Positions 16,986 through 25,221 of a DNA stretch of 53,644 bases are shown piece by piece. The stretch is from Saprospiraceae bacterium. Lineage in GTDB: Bacteria > Bacteroidota > Bacteroidia > Chitinophagales > Saprospiraceae. The translations under genes and the position numbers were made by a program. A model generated the notes under the pieces. That model ran no database searches and was not told the origin of the DNA. It saw only the letters and a program-made list of their open reading frames with translations. Each line of letters opens with the position of its first letter. The stretch's first letter is position 1. The stretch lies in assembly GCA_028282725.1 (NCBI GenBank), contig JANQHF010000003.1, positions 1-53,644 on the forward strand, read 5' to 3'.

Positions 16986-17633
16986 ATGAGAACTTCAAAA
17001 AACAGACTTCTGCTAGGCTTGATACCTACCTTACTTGTTTTATTTTTTGTACAACCTGTAAAAGGAGAAATCTATGGTCTGTGGTACGATCATTACTCGA
17101 ACGTCAAATTGGAAATAAAACACACCGGAAAAGGCATAAAAGTCAAACAGCACAATGGGTGGTTTAGAAAGTGGCGACGCTACGTCCATATGGGCAGGGG
17201 AGTATATGATGATTGCGATGGCCGCCTTTTGGTCGTATTGGGATATAATCGCATTGAGTGGCGACGAGGTCGTTACGAAAGACCTGTTATCCTTATTAGG
17301 TATGAAGATCGATATGGTTACAGAGACTTTGATCGGTACGACCGTTATGACGACTACAGGGGCCGGAATCGAGGATATCGGGACAGAGGTTACAGGACCG
17401 GATATGGCCGGGGAAGATTTACAGGGGATTGGTTTTGTGCCGACAGAGGACTGACACTTTCCATCCAACCATTTGGAAATGGATTCAGGGCATATCATGG
17501 CAATGAATATTCTTACTATGAACCGTATCGCGATCATTACCGGGATCGAAAAGGGAACAGGTATTATTTTGATGACGGTGCTTTGATCTGGCACGGCAAA
17601 AGAGGAAATAAGCTGTCATTCAGGAGAAAATAG
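16986..17633 (+). CDS. Secreted Arg/Tyr/Gly-rich protein of unknown function
   Basis: 215 residues with a clear signal peptide (about 1-27, ending VKGE). The N-terminal half reads as a short beta domain (GLWYDHYSNVKLEIKHTGKGI) of the kind that binds or senses small molecules in DUF2147-like proteins. The middle (about 105-145) is a low-complexity tract rich in Arg, Tyr, Asp and Gly (YDDYRGRNRGYRDRGYRTGY). The C-terminal half repeats the beta pattern (FTGDWFCADRGLTLSIQPFG). No enzyme motif is seen. The high charge and lack of membrane segments after the signal suggest a periplasmic or surface protein. A rho-independent terminator follows within 12 bp. Long open frames on other strands here are composition artefacts. 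Confidence 0.7.
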   Translation: MRTSKNRLLLGLIPTLLVLFFVQPVKGEIYGLWYDHYSNVKLEIKHTGKGIKVKQHNGWFRKWRRYVHMGRGVYDDCDGRLLVVLGYNRIEWRRGRYERPVILIRYEDRYGYRDFDRYDRYDDYRGRNRGYRDRGYRTGYGRGRFTGDWFCADRGLTLSIQPFGNGFRAYHGNEYSYYEPYRDHYRDRKGNRYYFDDGALIWHGKRGNKLSFRRK

Positions 17634-17644
17634 GCAGATCAAGC

Positions 17645-17682
17645 AGGTGGGCTCTTCGAATTGGTGGAGCCGGCCTCTTTTT
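17645..17682 (+). terminator. Rho-independent terminator after the secreted Arg/Tyr-rich gene
   Basis: Left arm AGGTGGGCTC (17645-17654), right arm GAGCCGGCCT (17667-17676), nine of ten positions paired (one a wobble), then CTTTTT. It separates the secreted-protein gene from the exporter operon. Confidence 0.65.
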
Positions 17683-17790
17683 GTGAGTTTCATCCTGGCT
17701 TCTTTTACATTCATCTAATTTCCTCCGTATCGCAAAAGAATTTTTGGTCCTTAGCAATCGTGTTGTGGTGAACATTTCACTTTCTCGCAT

Positions 17791-18471
17791 ATGATACGAC
17801 TGAAAGGCATACATAAGTCCTATGAAATGGGCACGAATCGACTTCATGTCCTGAAGGGGCTCGATATCGATATAGAGTCAGGATCCCTCGTATCCATAAT
17901 GGGATCATCAGGTTCGGGAAAATCCACTTTGCTCAATATTCTTGGTATTCTCGATGATTATGATGAAGGAGAATATTGGTTGGGCGATACTTTGGTGGAT
18001 AAGAATCTAAGTGAGACGGAAGGAGCCCGGTTGCGAAATCGTCACATCGGCTTTGTTTTTCAATCCTTCAATTTGCTCAATTTTAAGACGGCCCGGGAAA
18101 ACGTAGCCTTACCTCTATATTATCAGAAAGTACCCAGGAAAGAGCGTGCAGAAATTGCCCTCGAATACCTGGACCAGGTCGGACTGGCACCCTGGGCAGA
18201 GCATTATCCCAACCAGTTATCCGGTGGACAACAACAACGGGTAGCCATAGCGCGGGCATTGATTGGGGAGCCTAAAGTCATCCTGGCAGATGAACCTACA
18301 GGAGCCCTTGACAGTAAGACATCGAGGGAGGTAATGGAAATATTCCAAAAGGTAAACGAAAGAGGTATTACCACCATCATTGTAACGCATGAGCACGATA
18401 TTTCGAAAATGACCAATCACATCATTCGTTTAAAAGATGGTGTGATAGAAAATGGACTGGAGCATGTTTGA
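17791..18471 (+). CDS. ABC transporter ATP-binding protein (MacB/LolD-type)
   Basis: 226 residues, the usual size of a stand-alone LolD/MacB ATPase. Walker A is GSSGSGKST (residues 38-46), the Q-loop [13 protein letters not shown], the signature [15 protein letters not shown], Walker [13 protein letters not shown] and the switch His in VTHEHD. The spacing and [15 protein letters not shown] stretch are typical of the type VII (MacB/FtsE/LolD) group. It powers mechanotransmission rather than transport through the membrane. It overlaps the first permease gene by 20 bp and is the first gene of a four-gene exporter operon (17791-22214). Confidence 0.93.
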   Translation: MIRLKGIHKSYEMGTNRLHVLKGLDIDIESGSLVSIMGSSGSGKSTLLNILGILDDYDEGEYWLGDTLVDKNLSETEGARLRNRHIGFVFQSFNLLNFKTARENVALPLYYQKVPRKERAEIALEYLDQVGLAPWAEHYPNQLSGGQQQRVAIARALIGEPKVILADEPTGALDSKTSREVMEIFQKVNERGITTIIVTHEHDISKMTNHIIRLKDGVIENGLEHV

Positions 18472-19690
18472 CCTGGACAAATGGCAGGAAATTTTCAATT
18501 CCATCGGTAAGCATCCGATGAGAACCATTTTGACGGCTTTTGGTGTGGCATGGGGGATCTTTATGCTCGTCCTTCTCCTTGGGGCCGGACGCGGACTTCA
18601 CAATGGCATCAATCATCAATTTGAAGGAGATGCCTTGAACAGTCTCTGGATCAATCCGGGACGTACCTCCATACCGTATGCAGGATTGAAAGAGGGACGG
18701 CGCATTAAACTGACCAACGAGGACTACGATTACATCCTGGATCAGTTTGACCAGGCGGAGAGTCTCAGTGGTAAGTATTTTTTGAGAGGAGATAAGGTTG
18801 TGGTCTACCAGGACAAGTCGCTCTCCTTTTCTATCCAGGGTGTACATGAAGATGGCCAGGTTATTGAAAGTCTGGAAATCAGGAAAGGTAGATTTATTAA
18901 TCAGACGGACCTGGAGGAAACGCGTAAAGTTGCAGTCATTGGAGGTTTTGTCGAACGCGATTTATTTGAAGGGGAAGACCCGCTTGGAGCTCAGATCGTA
19001 TTGGACGGAGCGAGCTACAAGGTTGTAGGTGTCTTTCATGATCCCGAGGGAGAAAATACAATGCGCAGGATTTATTTGCCGGTCACTACGGTTCAAAAGG
19101 TCTATTCTGCCCATGATGCGCTGGATCAATTGGTCCTTGATGCAGGAGACCTGCCAATAGGTGCAATGAACCGCCTTGAAGAAGAAATCACTGCTGGTCT
19201 CAAGGAACGCAAGCTGATTGCTCCCGAAGATCGTCGCGCATTGCGGATTTTCAACATGGCGGAAGAATATCAAAACGTCCTGGGACTCATGCGGGCCATT
19301 AATGGCATCATCTGGGTTGTGGGTATTTTTTCCATGATTGCAGGCGTAATAGGTGTGAGCAATATCATGTTGATCATCGTCAAGGACCGAACCAAAGAAA
19401 TCGGAATTCGCAAGGCTATCGGAGCCTCTCCGAGGTCGATCATTGGTATGATATTCCAGGAGTCCATCTTCATCACCACTATAGCAGGTTATATCGGCCT
19501 GACCACAGGCATATTTATTCTTTGGGCCTTGAACGGCGTCGAATCTGAGTTTTTCAGAAACCCGGAAGTCAATATCTGGCTGGCATTTTCAGCCACTCTG
19601 GTTCTGATCTTTGCCGGTGTGCTAGCGGGTTTGTTACCGGCTATCCAAGCCGCAAGAATTAATCCTGTAACAGCAATAAAAAGTGAATAA
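18452..19690 (+). CDS. MacB/FtsX-type ABC transporter permease 1
   Basis: 412 residues. Architecture is that of MacB-like permeases: one N-terminal TM helix (MRTILTAFGVAWGIFMLVLLLGAG), a periplasmic domain of about 230 residues, then three TM helices forming the FtsX domain with the conserved VSNIMLIIVKDRTKEIGIRK loop and the C-terminal GLLPAIQAARINPVTAI. A start four codons in (18464) is possible; the longer start overlaps the ATPase gene. It is paralogous to the next gene, beginning with the same FDxDKWQEIF motif. Together they probably form a heterodimeric transmembrane unit that extrudes a substrate, lipoprotein or peptide from the periplasmic side. The substrate is unknown. Confidence 0.9.
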   Translation: MDWSMFDLDKWQEIFNSIGKHPMRTILTAFGVAWGIFMLVLLLGAGRGLHNGINHQFEGDALNSLWINPGRTSIPYAGLKEGRRIKLTNEDYDYILDQFDQAESLSGKYFLRGDKVVVYQDKSLSFSIQGVHEDGQVIESLEIRKGRFINQTDLEETRKVAVIGGFVERDLFEGEDPLGAQIVLDGASYKVVGVFHDPEGENTMRRIYLPVTTVQKVYSAHDALDQLVLDAGDLPIGAMNRLEEEITAGLKERKLIAPEDRRALRIFNMAEEYQNVLGLMRAINGIIWVVGIFSMIAGVIGVSNIMLIIVKDRTKEIGIRKAIGASPRSIIGMIFQESIFITTIAGYIGLTTGIFILWALNGVESEFFRNPEVNIWLAFSATLVLIFAGVLAGLLPAIQAARINPVTAIKSE

Positions 19691-20946
19691 TGAGCGGATT
19701 ATTTGATCGGGACAAATGGCAAGAAATATTCGCCACCCTGCGAAAAAACAAGTTGCGTACTTTCTTGACGGCACTTGGGGTTTTCTGGGGAATTTTCATG
19801 CTGGTCTTTCTGCTCGGAATGGGAAAGGGTCTGGAAAACGGAGTGTATAAGGATTTTGGTTCGAATGCCAAAAACATCATGTGGGTATGGACCAACCGGA
19901 CTACATTACCTTATAAAGGATTCAAGGCCGGAAGGATTGCACGACTGAAATTGAACGATTTGGAGGTCCTGCGGGAGAAAGTAGAGGAGCTGGACAAAAT
20001 TGCTCCCCGAAGTGATATCGGACAACATCCGGTAGTGTATAAGCTGAATTCAGGTGATTACAATATTCGGGGTGAATTGACAGGAATGCCCGAAATCGAG
20101 GGGTTTCAAATTACTACGGGAAGATATATCAATGAAGCCGATATCGAACATGGCAAGAAAACCGTAGTCATCGGATCCACGGTAAGAAAGGAACTATTCG
20201 GAGCGCTCAATCCGGTAGGTGAACACATAACGATCAGGGGCGTGGACTTTACCGTAGTTGGCGAATTTCGTCCTGCTCAATTGAAGGAATGGAACAGAAG
20301 TGATATGGAAGCCCTGGTCATTCCCTTGACGACGATGTCCCGCGCATTCGGAAGGGGCGAGAATATCGATTACATGATCGTCTCGGCAAAACCGGGTTAT
20401 CGGGTTGCGAATATGGAGCCGAAGATCCGAAGAGTATTGAAAGAACAGAAAACGATACATCCCGATGACCCGCAAGGAATTGGTGGGTTCAATCTTGAAG
20501 AGCGATTCCAACAAGTACAAAGTCTTTTTATTGGGATCAAAGGATTCTTGTGGTTTGTCGGAATAGGTACACTGCTCGCAGGAATTATCGGGGTCAGCAA
20601 TATTATGCTAATCATTGTGAAAGAACGGACAAAGGAAATTGGAATCCGCAAAGCACTGGGTGCGACACCCAATTCCATCATTAATCTCATCATTACGGAA
20701 TCCGTATTTATTACCGCATTGTCGGGCTACCTGGGATTGATCATGGGCACCTTCCTGATCGGTCTCATAAATTATATCATGGTATCCAATAACCTGGAAC
20801 CTGAAAATTTCTACAACCCTCAGGTCAATATTACCGTCGGAGTTGTGGCACTAATGATCCTGGTATTATCGGGAGTTTTGGCAGGATTCATCCCGGCCAT
20901 GCAAGCAGCTAAGGTGAATCCTGTAAACGCATTAAAAGATGAATAA
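19690..20946 (+). CDS. MacB/FtsX-type ABC transporter permease 2
   Basis: 418 residues; the ATG uses the last base of the preceding stop (TAATG), so translation is coupled. It has the same four-helix plan as permease 1: TM1 in LRTFLTALGVFWGIFMLVFLLGMG, a periplasmic domain, then VSNIMLIIVKERTKEIGIRKALG and the closing GFIPAMQAAKVNPVNALKDE. The two permeases align along their whole length but have clearly diverged periplasmic domains, consistent with a duplicated and specialised pair rather than a single homodimer. Function as part of the exporter is inferred from context. Confidence 0.9.
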   Translation: MSGLFDRDKWQEIFATLRKNKLRTFLTALGVFWGIFMLVFLLGMGKGLENGVYKDFGSNAKNIMWVWTNRTTLPYKGFKAGRIARLKLNDLEVLREKVEELDKIAPRSDIGQHPVVYKLNSGDYNIRGELTGMPEIEGFQITTGRYINEADIEHGKKTVVIGSTVRKELFGALNPVGEHITIRGVDFTVVGEFRPAQLKEWNRSDMEALVIPLTTMSRAFGRGENIDYMIVSAKPGYRVANMEPKIRRVLKEQKTIHPDDPQGIGGFNLEERFQQVQSLFIGIKGFLWFVGIGTLLAGIIGVSNIMLIIVKERTKEIGIRKALGATPNSIINLIITESVFITALSGYLGLIMGTFLIGLINYIMVSNNLEPENFYNPQVNITVGVVALMILVLSGVLAGFIPAMQAAKVNPVNALKDE

Positions 20947-20957
20947 ATCAAATAAAT

Positions 20958-22214
20958 ATGAATAAAGGTTGTCTGATTGGACTCGGAATTCTGCTGGTTG
21001 TACTGACCGCAGGACTGGCCTATTATTTTTTTAATCAAAGAGATAAGGGGCCTGTCAAATATGATTCTACAGAAGCAGAAGTGCGCAACATTGCCAATAA
21101 GGCTGTTGCCACCGGTTCGATAAAACCAAGACTGGAAGTGAATATCAAACCTCAGGTGTCTGGTGTAGTGGATGAGTTATATGTAGAAGCAGGTCAACAG
21201 GTCATAAAGGGACAGAATTTGGCTAAGATCAAATTGATACCCAGCGAAGTCAATGTAAACAGCGCCCGTTCTAACGTTGAACTGGCAAGAATCAGGGTGC
21301 AGGAAGCAGAGCGGGAATTGCAAAGGCAAAAGGACGTATTCAACAATCAATTGGATGTAGAGGAAGCAAAGAGAAACTACGATCTGGCCGTTCAGGAGGA
21401 AGAACGACAAAAGAAATTATTCAATGATGGTATTGTGTCCGAACAGGATTACCAACGGGTCAGATTAGACCTGGATGTAAAAAAGAATGCCTACGAAAAT
21501 GCTTCGATTCAATCCGGCAATACACTGAAACAGTTTGAATCCCAGTTGGACATCAGAAAACAGGAATTGGCTGCGGCCGAAAACAATCTCCAACTATTGA
21601 GAGAGGGAGTGACCAGAAACTCACGGCAAGTTTCAAACATTGTCGTCTCCACTGTCGATGGAATGGTCCTGGATGTACCTGTTGAAGAGGGCAGTTCTGT
21701 GATCGAACGAAACAATTTCAATGAAGGGACCAGTATTGCTGTAATTGCAGATATGACCAATATCATTTTTGAAGGGAAGGTCGATGAATCTGACGTAGGA
21801 AAGTTGAAAGAGGGTATGCCTCTTGTCCTTACTGTGGGAGCCATACCGGATGAGTCATTTGATGCCATCCTTGAATTCATCGCTCCGAAAGGAGAAGAAG
21901 AGGAAGGGACTGTCAAATTTGAGGTAAAAGCTGCCATAACTTCTCAACCGGATGACGTATTTCTACGTGCCGGTTATAGTGGCAATGGAGACATTATCAT
22001 CGATAAGAGAGATAGTGTTGTTTCTGTACAGGAGCGGGATGTGCTGTACGAGGATGAGCAGGCATTTGTTGAAGTGGTCACGGGAGACCAGGAATATGAG
22101 AAAAGGGAAGTGAAACTTGGTCTTTCCGACGGTCTCTATGTGGAAGTCCTCGAAGGCCTGGATACCTCGACACAGATCAAAAAGCGGATCAATCCGGAAC
22201 ATGAGACCAACTAG
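20958..22214 (+). CDS. Periplasmic adaptor subunit (HlyD/MacA-like membrane fusion protein)
   Basis: 418 residues with an N-terminal membrane anchor (LIGLGILLVVLTAGLAYYFF). The order matches an RND/ABC adaptor: a lipoyl-like half (VATGSIKPRLEVNIKPQVSGVVDELYVEAGQQVIKGQNLAKI), a long coiled-coil hairpin (about 95-210, rich in Glu, Gln, Arg with heptad spacing and VSEQDYQRVRLDL at the tip region), the second lipoyl half (STVDGMVLDVPVEEGSSVIE), a beta-barrel domain, and a membrane-proximal end. It links the inner-membrane permeases to an outer-membrane channel. No TolC-like gene is in the operon, so the channel must be supplied elsewhere. Confidence 0.9.
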   Translation: MNKGCLIGLGILLVVLTAGLAYYFFNQRDKGPVKYDSTEAEVRNIANKAVATGSIKPRLEVNIKPQVSGVVDELYVEAGQQVIKGQNLAKIKLIPSEVNVNSARSNVELARIRVQEAERELQRQKDVFNNQLDVEEAKRNYDLAVQEEERQKKLFNDGIVSEQDYQRVRLDLDVKKNAYENASIQSGNTLKQFESQLDIRKQELAAAENNLQLLREGVTRNSRQVSNIVVSTVDGMVLDVPVEEGSSVIERNNFNEGTSIAVIADMTNIIFEGKVDESDVGKLKEGMPLVLTVGAIPDESFDAILEFIAPKGEEEEGTVKFEVKAAITSQPDDVFLRAGYSGNGDIIIDKRDSVVSVQERDVLYEDEQAFVEVVTGDQEYEKREVKLGLSDGLYVEVLEGLDTSTQIKKRINPEHETN

Positions 22215-22258
22215 TTGACCCGAGGAAGCCGTACCTTCAAGGCCGTAAATCGGTCCAA

Positions 22259-23881
22259 ATGGCGATCAAGGTAGAGGGACAACTGGTAGATCTTCATCAC
22301 AGGCGAATTTATCCTGCTGAATTGACCATTCAAAATGGTCTGATCAGCCATATCAGGGAAAAGGAACATGCTCCTGACAGATTTCTGATGCCTGGCTTTG
22401 TCGATGCCCACATTCATATCGAAAGCTCTATGTTGGTTCCATATGAATTTGCACGAATTGCTTTGAGACATGGGACCATTGCCACAGTGTCAGACCCTCA
22501 TGAAATTGCCAATGTTCTCGGATTGCCTGGTGTGGAATATATGCTGGAAAATGGAAAAGAGTGTGGTCTGAAGTTTCATTTCGGAGCCCCTTCATGTGTG
22601 CCTGCAACTTCCTTCGAAACTTCCGGCGCAACCCTGGATGCTGATGCCGTTGGCAGTATGTTGAATAGACCGGATATCATCTATTTATCTGAAATGATGA
22701 ATTACCCGGGCGTACTCAACGACGATCCGGAGGTCATGTTTAAAATCAACAAAGCCAAAGCACTAAATAAAAGGATAGACGGGCATGCACCCGGACTTCG
22801 AGGCATGGATGCCAAAAAGTACATTGATGCAGGTATTTCTACCGATCATGAATGCTTCACACTTGATGAGGCCCTTGACAAACTAAAATTTGGGATGAAG
22901 ATCATCATCAGAGAGGGCTCTGCTGCCAGGAATTTTGAGACACTTCATTCACTGATATCTACCCATACCGATCAGGTTATGCTGTGCAGTGATGACAAAC
23001 ATCCCGATGATTTACTCAGAGGGCATATCAATGAATTGGTTAAAAGAGCATTGGATAAAGAACACGACTTTTTTGATGTAATGCAGGTAGCCTGTCTGAA
23101 CCCTGTATTTCATTACGACCTGTCTGTAGGTTTACTGCGGAAAGGTGATCCGGCAGATTTTATCGTTGTTGATAACCTGACGGACTTCAATGTATTACAA
23201 ACATGGTGTGATGGACAGCTGTTGTTTGAAGAAGGAAAAACTAAGCTTGAACAAAAAGAACATGACATTATTAATCAATTCGTAGTTTCTCAAAAAACGA
23301 GTGTTGATTTTCAATATGATGGTCCGGTTGCAGAGGTGCCGGTAATAGGAGCAATTGATGGTGAAATCATTACGAGACGATTAAAGTGCAGCATTTTGTC
23401 CGTTCCTTCTGAACCTGATAAAATGATCAAATTTGACACTGAGGATGTTCTTCCTATTGCTGTAGTCAACAGGTATGGGAACACTCCGGTTGCCCTGGGA
23501 TTCATTCATGGTACTGGCCTCAAGCAAGGAGCTATGGCTTCCACAGTGGCGCACGACTCGCATAATATTATTGCCGTGGGTTGTACGGCTGAAGACTTGT
23601 CTCAGGTGGTGAATATGTTGATGGATTGTAAAGGAGGGCTCGCAGCGGTCAATAAAAATGAGGTAGCTCTTTTACCACTGCCCATAGGGGGATTGATGAG
23701 CCCTGATCCCTGCGAACAGGTAGGCAGAGTGTACGAAGAAATCGATCAATTTGTCAAACGACTGGGCAGTACGCTGTCAGCACCATTCATGACCCTGTCC
23801 TTTATGGCACTCCTTGTTATACCGGAAATTAAAATCAGTGATAAAGGCATGTTTGATGCGGTAAATTTCAAATTCTGTTGA
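22259..23881 (+). CDS. ade: Adenine deaminase
   Basis: 540 residues, within the normal size of bacterial Ade (about 550-600). It converts adenine to hypoxanthine and ammonia in purine salvage. The amidohydrolase metal motif is HIHIESS (His51, His53) after MPGFVDA; further features are SDPHEIANVLG, the Lys/His region DGHAPGLRG, TDHECFT, and the catalytic Asp in MLCSDDKHPDDL. The C-terminal domain typical of Ade is present (HGTGLKQGAMASTVAHDSHNIIAVG and GLMSP). It lies 44 bp after the adaptor gene on the same strand, but functional connection with the exporter is unlikely. Confidence 0.95.
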   Translation: MAIKVEGQLVDLHHRRIYPAELTIQNGLISHIREKEHAPDRFLMPGFVDAHIHIESSMLVPYEFARIALRHGTIATVSDPHEIANVLGLPGVEYMLENGKECGLKFHFGAPSCVPATSFETSGATLDADAVGSMLNRPDIIYLSEMMNYPGVLNDDPEVMFKINKAKALNKRIDGHAPGLRGMDAKKYIDAGISTDHECFTLDEALDKLKFGMKIIIREGSAARNFETLHSLISTHTDQVMLCSDDKHPDDLLRGHINELVKRALDKEHDFFDVMQVACLNPVFHYDLSVGLLRKGDPADFIVVDNLTDFNVLQTWCDGQLLFEEGKTKLEQKEHDIINQFVVSQKTSVDFQYDGPVAEVPVIGAIDGEIITRRLKCSILSVPSEPDKMIKFDTEDVLPIAVVNRYGNTPVALGFIHGTGLKQGAMASTVAHDSHNIIAVGCTAEDLSQVVNMLMDCKGGLAAVNKNEVALLPLPIGGLMSPDPCEQVGRVYEEIDQFVKRLGSTLSAPFMTLSFMALLVIPEIKISDKGMFDAVNFKFC

Positions 23882-23933
23882 TATCCAAATTGGATTCAAA
23901 TCGTATTTTAATGAACTAACTTATTACTCAATA

Positions 23934-24605
23934 ATGAGGCATTCAGAACATATTCATCTATCACCAATTGGCAATCAATTTTTATTGATCGTCGGGGTGA
24001 TTGGGGCGATATTGGCAGGGGTGGGAGAGTGGATGCTACATTACCTTCCGCAAGTACCCGATGGACCTTTACAAATTTTAAAATCAATCCCTTTGGAAAG
24101 GGCACAGAAAGGACATTTTCTGTCTTTCCTGGCTTCGCCATTGTATTTTGCCGGTTATTACGGCGTCATGCGCGTCTTCAGTTCTTCCAGTTATTGGCTT
24201 TCCAGGGCAATCCTCGTGCTTGGGATCTATTCTTTTGCCATAGCCGGGATGTGGATCAGCTCAAGATATATGGCAGCTGAGATTTTTCAGTGGAGTTCTA
24301 ATGACGATCTGCTACCGTATTTTCATAGCATTTATATCGACTTTTATCAATCCATGACCTGGGTGATGATCATTTGTATCATCCTGATCTCTCTTATCTA
24401 TGTGGGTCTCATTTGGAACAATCAGAAAGGTCTTCCCAAATGGATGATGTTTTTCAATCCTGCCTTCATATATATTGGTGTCCTGTCGACGAGGTATTGG
24501 CTTCCTTATGTAGGCAATCACATTACCGTTACTGCAATGAATGCGACGCATGTCATTTTTTTCGGAATTTTGCTCATACAGTACAAAAAGATCTTTACCT
24601 ATTGA
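23934..24605 (+). CDS. Integral membrane protein of unknown function (DUF6796/DUF4386-like)
   Basis: 223 residues with six or so hydrophobic segments: FLLIVGVIGAILAGVGEWML near the N-terminus, FLASPLYFAGYYGVM, AILVLGIYSFAIAGMWIS, MTWVMIICIILISLIYVGLIW, FIYIGVLST and ATHVIFFGILLI. The opening glycine-rich helix followed by GEWMLHYLP and the later SRYMAAE and HSIYIDFYQ resemble uncharacterised DUF6796-type membrane proteins that I associate with this phylum; that family link is from memory and uncertain. No transport or enzyme motif is evident. It starts 53 bp after ade and ends convergent with the SDR gene 10 bp away. Confidence 0.7.
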   Translation: MRHSEHIHLSPIGNQFLLIVGVIGAILAGVGEWMLHYLPQVPDGPLQILKSIPLERAQKGHFLSFLASPLYFAGYYGVMRVFSSSSYWLSRAILVLGIYSFAIAGMWISSRYMAAEIFQWSSNDDLLPYFHSIYIDFYQSMTWVMIICIILISLIYVGLIWNNQKGLPKWMMFFNPAFIYIGVLSTRYWLPYVGNHITVTAMNATHVIFFGILLIQYKKIFTY

Positions 24606-24615
24606 CCTGTTTCAT

Positions 24616-25218
24616 TCAGGCATACACCCTGATCACCTTGCCATGATCAGATCCGAATACCGCTCGCTCATAAACCAGGTCAACCCTGGACATGGAAATC
24701 GGTATATGTCCCGGGAAATAGTCCTTGTATTTTTCTGCTGAGTCTTCAACCAGACCAAGTGACACCACGTTCAACCGGCACACCCCTCTCAATTCAAGGG
24801 CAGCAGCTTGCACAAAGGAATGGATTGCACCATTGACCATTGCAGCGCTGGCAGTCATAGGTACCGGATCATCTGCAAGAATTCCGGTGGATAAGGTAAT
24901 CGAACCACCTTGATCCAGGTATCTGACACCAATGTGAGTCAAGTTGACCTGGCCCATCATTTTGCTTCGAATACCGATGTAATAGTCTTCTTCACTGATT
25001 GAGTCAAAGGGAGCCCATTTGGCCTCCCCTGCGATGTTTACAATGGCATCTACTGATCCCGTTTTGGAAAAGAGTGATTGAATGGATGACGAATCCGATA
25101 TGTCCACCGGGAATTGCTCATCATTCCTGGAGGCAATCAGGACCTCATGATGTTTCCGGAAACTCCGAACCACTCTTTTCCCTATCGTTCCATTGCCGCC
25201 TATGATCAGGATCTTCAT
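24616..25218 (-). CDS. Atypical short-chain dehydrogenase/reductase lacking the YxxxK motif
   Basis: 200 residues, short for an SDR (usually about 250). The Rossmann nucleotide loop is GGNGTIGKRV at residues 7-16, followed by an NAD(P)-discriminating RN at 31-32, the NIAGEA segment (NNAG position) and ITLSTGI with the catalytic-Ser site. At the place of the catalytic Tyr-x-x-x-Lys the sequence is MTASA (121-125), so both Tyr and Lys are missing. I recall the same loss in the small PRK07578-like SDR group, so the gene is probably intact rather than decayed. Three bases separate it from the upstream aldehyde dehydrogenase gene, indicating an operon. Confidence 0.85.
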   Translation of the reverse strand: MKILIIGGNGTIGKRVVRSFRKHHEVLIASRNDEQFPVDISDSSSIQSLFSKTGSVDAIVNIAGEAKWAPFDSISEEDYYIGIRSKMMGQVNLTHIGVRYLDQGGSITLSTGILADDPVPMTASAAMVNGAIHSFVQAAALELRGVCRLNVVSLGLVEDSAEKYKDYFPGHIPISMSRVDLVYERAVFGSDHGKVIRVYA

Positions 25219-25221
25219 AAC

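Noticed and set aside
17040-17594. 184-residue minus-strand frame (and a 99-residue plus-strand frame at 17155) over the secreted Arg/Tyr-rich gene
   Set aside because: Both arise from the biased codons of the real gene; neither has a signal, motif or start context.
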